Of a stretch of 64,000 nt of DNA, positions 58,717 through 64,000 are shown in pieces (within the stretch, counting starts at the first letter, position 1; every line of letters starts with the position of its first letter). This DNA comes from Amphirosellinia nigrospora (taxonomy: Eukaryota; Ascomycota; Sordariomycetes; Xylariales; Xylariaceae): the NCBI GenBank assembly GCA_004123355.1, contig SCHM01000001.1:12844193-12908192 (forward strand), written 5' to 3'. The translations under genes were made by a program, and so were the position numbers. The notes under the pieces were generated by a model. That model was not told the DNA's origin and made no database searches. It worked only from the letters and a program-made list of their open reading frames with translations.

Positions 58717-59413
58717 GGTCGGGCTCTACGGCCTTTGCGGCCTTCTCGGCTTTTCGCTATATATATACTTAACCACTGTATTGCATAAGCAGATTTATCT
58801 AGGTAGGGAGTTACGCGACGCGTTTCGTCCCTTACGGCGCGATGATGGCGGGATCCGTGAGATTGGGATCCAGGTAGCTAGGAGGCATGGCGGCGGCGCG
58901 CGGCGAGGGCTGCATGCCAATTGAATCAGCAGACTGGAGGACAGCCATGAAACATATTGCTACATACGGGACAGGGACCTCGTCTTCAGAGAAGTACGAG
59001 TCGCTATCAATCACAACATGTTAGCTATGCAGACGACACCCAGCAACATGATCGCTTACCAGAGAGAGCGCGCAGAAATCACCGAAGCCAGGGAGCCGGG
59101 ACGAATTGGTGTCATGTTGCTACACAAAGGTCAATTATGGTTAGGTACACAAGAACGTCAGATGTGCCCACGATCGTGCAGAGAGAAGGCTATACGTACG
59201 CGGCACACGGTACTTGAACCATCCTAGGACAGAGTAGCGGTGCGATGATTTCGATCGCGAGCATACGGAAATGTGTACAGGGCCAAAGAAAAAGGGAGAA
59301 GAGAGGGGGAGGGCGGCCTCGCACGCACGATTGAGATATAGGCATGAACCACTCTAGTGCTGGTACGCTGTTTCCTACCTGCTACCTATATCTACGATTG
59401 TTAACATCTTTAT

Positions 59414-59550
59414 ATAACGACCTATAGTATAAACGAATAAAAGTTTAAGCTTTGATTATTCTTTTTGTATTTCTTTCTTATTTGCTTTATATACGTTGGT
59501 TATCCTATTCTAGTATTAAGAGGGAAAGCAAGCTTCCAAATCAACACACT
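59414..59550 (+). repeat. direct repeat, copy 2
   Basis: Second copy of the AT-rich repeat in the same orientation, about 137 bases, with extra CCTA- and CCTATT-like insertions relative to copy 1. A pair of direct repeats of this size around a short non-coding interior could be the ends of a non-autonomous LTR element, but no TG..CA ends or primer-binding site were found. Confidence 0.85.
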
Positions 59551-60495
59551 TACTCCTAACCGCAATAGTGAAGGCCCGTAGATCCCATTCAGTAGTGGCT
59601 GACAAGCACACACAAATTCTGCATGTTGGTTGGTAGGTACCTGTCAACACCTTCAACTCCTACCTTTTCATTTTCAAACCAGTCTCTCGCGCGGTGGCGA
59701 TAATCAAATAACATAACTTGAGTATCACCTTTCATTCAGTTACTTCGGCAGATCTCATATGCTTCTTCTTCCCAACCCTTGCGGTTGTCCCCTCGTCCCT
59801 GCGACCCTTGAGGTCCTTTGACGCCATAGCCAATTATTAGATTTGAAGGAATGAAGCTATTCCCAAGCCCTCAATCAGAGCCCTTGTAACACTAACGGCA
59901 CTTCCCTAAAAAATACCTATCGCCATGGGCAATGCTGCCGAAGGCAGGGTGCAGCAGCCATTCAAACATTCCTACCTTACGGGATCTCCTCTGTTACTAG
60001 AATGCGTCCATCGGAGGAGTCATCATAATTTGGATCATGGGCATGCAAGCAGGCTGTTGGCGCTGTTTCTTGTCAAACACGTGACAAAGTGATCGATTGA
60101 TCCGGACTTGGCCTAACCGGACCTTCTACCTTTTCCCGAGTAGGCCCAATCTGGATAAATACACGAATGTTCCCATAGCCCCATGTGAACACTTCTGACT
60201 ATTGGGTGTAACTCTTCGCGCGCCCAGGTTTTCAAACTACCCAGCTCATCATCGAGCCGGCTAGATGGCCATGGCCAAGGCAATCCATGCTACATCGGCA
60301 GTTGTAGCCTGCGGCTTGGCAGACAGATTGTCGCGCTGCGGTGCGAGATAAAATCTACGATGCATGCCCGCCGTGTGAAGAGGCAACGGTTTCCTTTGTG
60401 TTGCATCGAGAATCGCCATTTCATTGCTTCTCGTTCAGCTGTCCCTTCGCTTACCGCCTAGCAAAATCATCGAAGTCGAGTCGAGCTACGCCACG

Positions 60496-62005
60496 ATGTA
60501 CTGGCGCGCTCTCCTTGCGGTTGCGGTTGTCGCGCCCGCCGTGGACGCCGCTGCGACTCTTCGGTTCTCCTGCTCGCAGCTTGTGGTCGATCGGCTTGAT
60601 CCGTGGGTCGACGTTCTACCCTTGTGAAAAGATCATGAAAGGCTAAAGGACAGCAGTCTCGTTAACCCTGGCGCGCTGCCCTCGCCTCACCTTCACCAAA
60701 TTGTGGGAGGAAATGCCTTCAACTCTACGATGGATCCGGTAGTACACGATCTGCCGTCAACGGCGACTTGCACATCGTGTACGCCGGTAGAAGATTTCAG
60801 TAACTATTGGACGGTAGGCGGTGCTATTTCATTGTTATCCTGATGGTCGTCGCGATTCTTTTTAAGCTAAGATTGTGTTGCGAAGCTTCCGAGCACCTCA
60901 TGAATCATTCTCTAGACGGAAATAGCTGACTTTAAGTGTTCTAGGCGACCTTATTTTTCCGGTATGAGGCGTCAATCTATACTGACGATATCCGGACTTT
61001 GCTTACTGATCTGTTTTCTCAGTGCACGGAACGGGACACTTCACCGCGTCAACACATTCGGCAATGAACTCGGCTTTACTGGTGCGACCGGAGGCCAAAC
61101 TGTTTACTACCTCTCATCGGGTTAGTGATATAAAATTTCTTCATTAATATTTCCAAATTTCGGAACCCTTAAGTGGCAGTAACTGACACTTATTTTTTTT
61201 CGAGTAGGCAAGGTGACGGCTTTCAAGCCGGGTTTCAGGATGACTGTGGGAGACCCCAACTTCCGCACCGCAGCCGAATTGCAGGCAAAATACAAATACA
61301 TGGACTTTACGTGTCTACAATCCTCCATGACAAGAGGTGGCCAGACTCTCAATTTCCCCACGAGACCCTGCGCGGCCGGCATCATGGTGAGCATCCGCTT
61401 CCCGACATGCTGGGACGGCAAGAACACGGATTCCCCGGACCACCAGAGCCACGTCGCCTATCCCAACGGCAATGCTTGCCCCGCTAGCCACCCCGTCACC
61501 GTTCCTCAGGTATTTTACGAGACGTGAGTATATCCTTCCAAGGCCCAGAATATTATCGCGCTGACTTGTATACGAAAGCTACTGGGATACTCGCCCGTTC
61601 AATAATCAGGCTGAATGGCCGACCGACGGCTCTCAGCCCTTCGTGTGGTCGTTTGGTGACAAGACCGGTTACGGTATTCACGGTGATTATGGTGCGTATA
61701 AACACCTTCCGTGTCTGATTCCTTCGTCTCCTCGTTTCATCTTGTCCAGCAAGTTCTATAATGCGAGACTTAGAGATCTCGACTAACGTGTTTCTACGCA
61801 CGCAGTGTTCGGATGGAAAGGCGACGCCCTACAGCGCGCCATGGACCAGAACTGCAACAGCGACCTGTTCCAGAACAAGATCAACTGCAACACGCTGAAG
61901 ACGCAGTCCCTGGCCGACGCCAACAAGTGCACTATTTCCAGGAAAGTCGACGACAACCTCGACGGCTGGCTTACTTCCCTCCCGGGTAACATGCCTATCG
62001 CGTAA
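60496..62005 (+). CDS. DUF1996 secreted protein, copy 2 (intact)
   Basis: Seven exons: 60496-60602, 60657-60813, 60945-60961, 61023-61120, 61208-61523, 61579-61691, 61806-62005; 1008 nt, 335 aa, all phases consistent. The signal peptide MYWRALLAVAVVAPAVDAAA precedes the DUF1996 domain: LRFSCSQLVVDRLDPLVNPG, PSPHLHQIVGGNAF, CTSCTPVEDFSNYW, TAFKPGFRM, FPTCWDGKN, SHVAYP and WSFGDKTGYGIHGDYV. Conserved Cys pairs and a His-rich HLHQ motif suggest an extracellular, possibly metal-binding fold; the biochemical function of the domain is unknown. Exon 3 is only 17 nt. Compared with copy 1 it lacks the intron after the GG of QIIGG and has introns elsewhere, so the two are old paralogues, not a recent tandem copy. 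No frame break. Confidence 0.85.
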
Positions 62006-62909
62006 TCTTAGTATTCGAGCTGTGGGACTTGCGTTCATAGGGATCGGCTACCTTGGTGAGGTGCTTGTTCTACCATAATCCAGTTCGCTTGCTTCTAGAT
62101 CCTAACCAATTACTACATTTGACATTGGAATCACTCGTCTGCTTGTCTTCTTCTAGTGTAGTGTAGTGTGCGGAGCTGTGGCCTGTCTGGATTTAACCCA
62201 ACTTGCTATTTGATGTTGAAGGGTACACTACGTAGAATCGAATCACATCGGTTGCTCCTACACCGGCTTATTCATAGAGTGGTGATATAGCTTACAAACC
62301 CAAGTGTTTGGATTAGAGGCAGAACTCTCATACGTATTGTGCAAATCGAGTCATTTGATCAAGTGACCGAAACTGCCACCGTTTTGCTCCCATCTGAATA
62401 TGATTTTTCCCCGCTTGACTGGTCGTGATTCATCTCGAACTAGGTCGTCAACGCTATCCTTCCGGATCTAATATCGAGGGGACTCATTGCGCTGCGAGTA
62501 AAGGGAAAGGGTTGGCAAAGAGCACATAGTTGTTGGCTTCTGGGACACTCCCCCTATCCCGACGAGCGGAGTGGCATATAATATACATTGTAATCTCATG
62601 ATCAATGGAAATGAGAAAAAATTGTATCGCCGAGCGAGAAATGATTTAATGAGGCACGAGAGTTAAAAAAGATTAGCGCATCACCTTTTTCATGTGTATC
62701 TGACCAAGGTTAGCTTACAAGCAACTATGACTTTCGTGACCCTACTTTATATGTAGGTAATAATGTTAGAGATCGTATGTTCTTATCAAACAGAGGATTC
62801 CATTGTCTACGCAACTTTTAGTTTACAGCAAGTAGTAAGTCGTCAAGCTAAGGTTTCCTAGCAATTGAGCTGATGTACTGGACAACACTATACACGCTCC
62901 AGGGTATTC
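62006..62909. other. intergenic between convergent genes
   Basis: About 900 bases, AT-rich in the second half. Nothing recognised besides probable 3' UTRs. Confidence 0.45.
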
Positions 62910-64000
62910 TCAAAGATGCAGTGTGTCAGTAGCAGTGCCGATAGCGTCCATGTCAGCGTCATGCTGCACGCCCTGGGCAACCTCGTGATCAGTTCCTCCG
63001 ACTGCGGCGCCACATTCCGGGCAACGAGTCTCTTCCATTGGCATCCCGCACTCGCCGATTGTAAATGGGTGTCCATTCTCGCATTTATACCAATGGCCTG
63101 TTCCTAGAAACTCCTTGGACATGGCTAACCAAACGGCGCGCTTCTCCTCTACGCTGATGGGAGTGTACCGAACGAAGTCCTTGAACATTAGCTCTGCGAT
63201 CTCAAGCTCTTTGACCAAATGCGATGTCGATCCACTGTAAAGATTCAGAAGGTTATGAGCCTCTGCTAGATGCTCTTCGCCATGTGATTTCAACCAATCT
63301 ATCTCTTCTGACTCTTCTGCGGCTGGAGATTGATTCTCGGCATAAAGAAGTTGGGCTAAGGCTACAAATTGGATAAAGTAAATATGCCCTTCGGCCTCGT
63401 GGCGGACATATTTTTTCTCCCTGGCCATTCGGATAAGATCGTTACAATCCTTTAGGTTCATCGTAAGATCAAGGGTGATGGTCGTTAGCTGCTCCACGGC
63501 CTGGCGACGGAGAAGCACGAAATCCCTTAAAATTAGGATGTCGCAACGGAGTAGGAGGCTCCCAGCCAAGAGCAAGCCTCTAGTCTCAAGCTTGGATGTA
63601 TTTAGTAGGAACCGGTCTGTGCCAGTTCCACGGCGGCGAGCATGTTCAACAAGATCGTATACCCGCTGGTAAGGCTGTTCCTCAATCGCAACATGATGGA
63701 CATATCCAGCAATCTCACAATATAGTCGTATAATGGAGTCATACCGACGATACCCAACCCATTCTGCAATGGTCTTCATTTGTTGGAGGCGTTGCCCGGC
63801 TAGAAGTAGCTGGCCCGGGCGCCCGATTGTTGCTAGTATATCCTTCGCGATCATTGGGCTCTCCAGTCGCTCTTGCTGATCCAGAAGGCGATTTTCAAAG
63901 TTCAATGATTTGTGATGTGACCACGTGATGAACTTTTTAGTTGATTCTTCAAGAAGAGATTGCCGAACAATTCGGCCGTATCGGGAGATGTTGCGCAAAC
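62910..64000 (-). CDS. NFX1/ZNFX1-type helicase family protein, C-terminal part (partial)
   Basis: The gene runs in from beyond the right edge; the stop is at 62910. About 363 residues are present without a break. Most are helical (LLAGQRLQQMKTIAEWVGYR; LLAGSLLLRCDILILRDFVL). Near the end lies an RZ-type zinc finger: GTGHWYKCENGHPFTIGECG then RCPECGAAVGG, with the Cys/His spacing seen in ZNFX1, RNF213 and fungal NF-X1 helicase proteins. Full-length relatives carry an SF1 helicase and NFX1-type fingers upstream, not visible here. In fission yeast the relative Hrr1 works in RNAi-directed heterochromatin; in other fungi the role is open. The RZ finger at the very C-terminus suggests RNA or ubiquitin-related function (inference). 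Confidence 0.8.
   Translation of the reverse strand, partial: LRNISRYGRIVRQSLLEESTKKFITWSHHKSLNFENRLLDQQERLESPMIAKDILATIGRPGQLLLAGQRLQQMKTIAEWVGYRRYDSIIRLYCEIAGYVHHVAIEEQPYQRVYDLVEHARRRGTGTDRFLLNTSKLETRGLLLAGSLLLRCDILILRDFVLLRRQAVEQLTTITLDLTMNLKDCNDLIRMAREKKYVRHEAEGHIYFIQFVALAQLLYAENQSPAAEESEEIDWLKSHGEEHLAEAHNLLNLYSGSTSHLVKELEIAELMFKDFVRYTPISVEEKRAVWLAMSKEFLGTGHWYKCENGHPFTIGECGMPMEETRCPECGAAVGGTDHEVAQGVQHDADMDAIGTATDTLHL

Larger units (their letters stand above)
57674..60495. other. 2.8-kb gene-poor region with repeats
   Basis: No supported gene. It contains a GT microsatellite near 58462-58472, an (RAC)n trinucleotide run and two copies of a direct repeat, listed separately. The segment between the direct repeats shows no coding remnant that I can recognise. 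Confidence 0.5.

Overview
The window comes from a filamentous ascomycete (Pezizomycotina; the gene families and the scattered TACCTAGGTA motifs suggest a sordariomycete, which is inference). The signs are short GT..AG introns of about 50-80 nt with CTAAC-type branch points, Zn2Cys6 and LaeA-like regulators, DUF1996 secreted proteins, CYP, MFS and FSH-hydrolase families, a GPI-anchored repeat protein and a eukaryotic tRNA-Gly. There are about 23 recognisable genes on both strands, separated by several long gene-poor stretches.

Layout. 0.7-14 kb, all plus strand: acyltransferase-3 membrane protein, His-rich secreted protein, DUF1996 protein (frame-disrupted), cytochrome P450, protein-kinase-like protein. 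15.3 kb: tRNA-Gly(GCC) on the minus strand. 17-25 kb: Zn2Cys6 regulator divergent from an NmrA-like reductase, then an FSH serine hydrolase and a Dal5-type permease. This is a plausible small metabolic group without a backbone synthase. 26-36 kb: F-box protein, MFS transporter, Pns1/CTL transporter, Dabb-domain protein and a conserved acidic protein. 36-46 kb: mostly non-coding, with one GPI-anchored repeat protein at 40.3 kb, then a pyrimidine-rich tract, an octamer satellite and a 34-copy CGACGACA mosaic minisatellite. 46-48 kb: LaeA-like methyltransferase. 51-57 kb: MAK32-like pfkB-fold protein with an unusual heptad-repeat N-terminus, the replication factor Sld2, a RING E3 protein. 57-60 kb: gene-poor, holding a pair of about 130-bp direct repeats. 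60.5-62 kb: a second, intact DUF1996 gene. 62.9 kb to the end: C-terminus of an NFX1/ZNFX1-type protein with an RZ zinc finger, running off the right edge.

Most multi-exon genes contain one or more frame breaks that look like single missing bases, often in homopolymers, while the encoded sequence on both sides is well conserved. Adding back the inferred missing bases gives a whole number of codons in nearly every case. The simplest reading is uncorrected sequencing deletions, not a field of pseudogenes. Genes are therefore reported as CDS spans with their breaks described. Intact genes are the His-rich secreted protein, the Zn2Cys6 regulator, the Dabb protein, the RING protein, DUF1996 copy 2 and the RZ-finger fragment.
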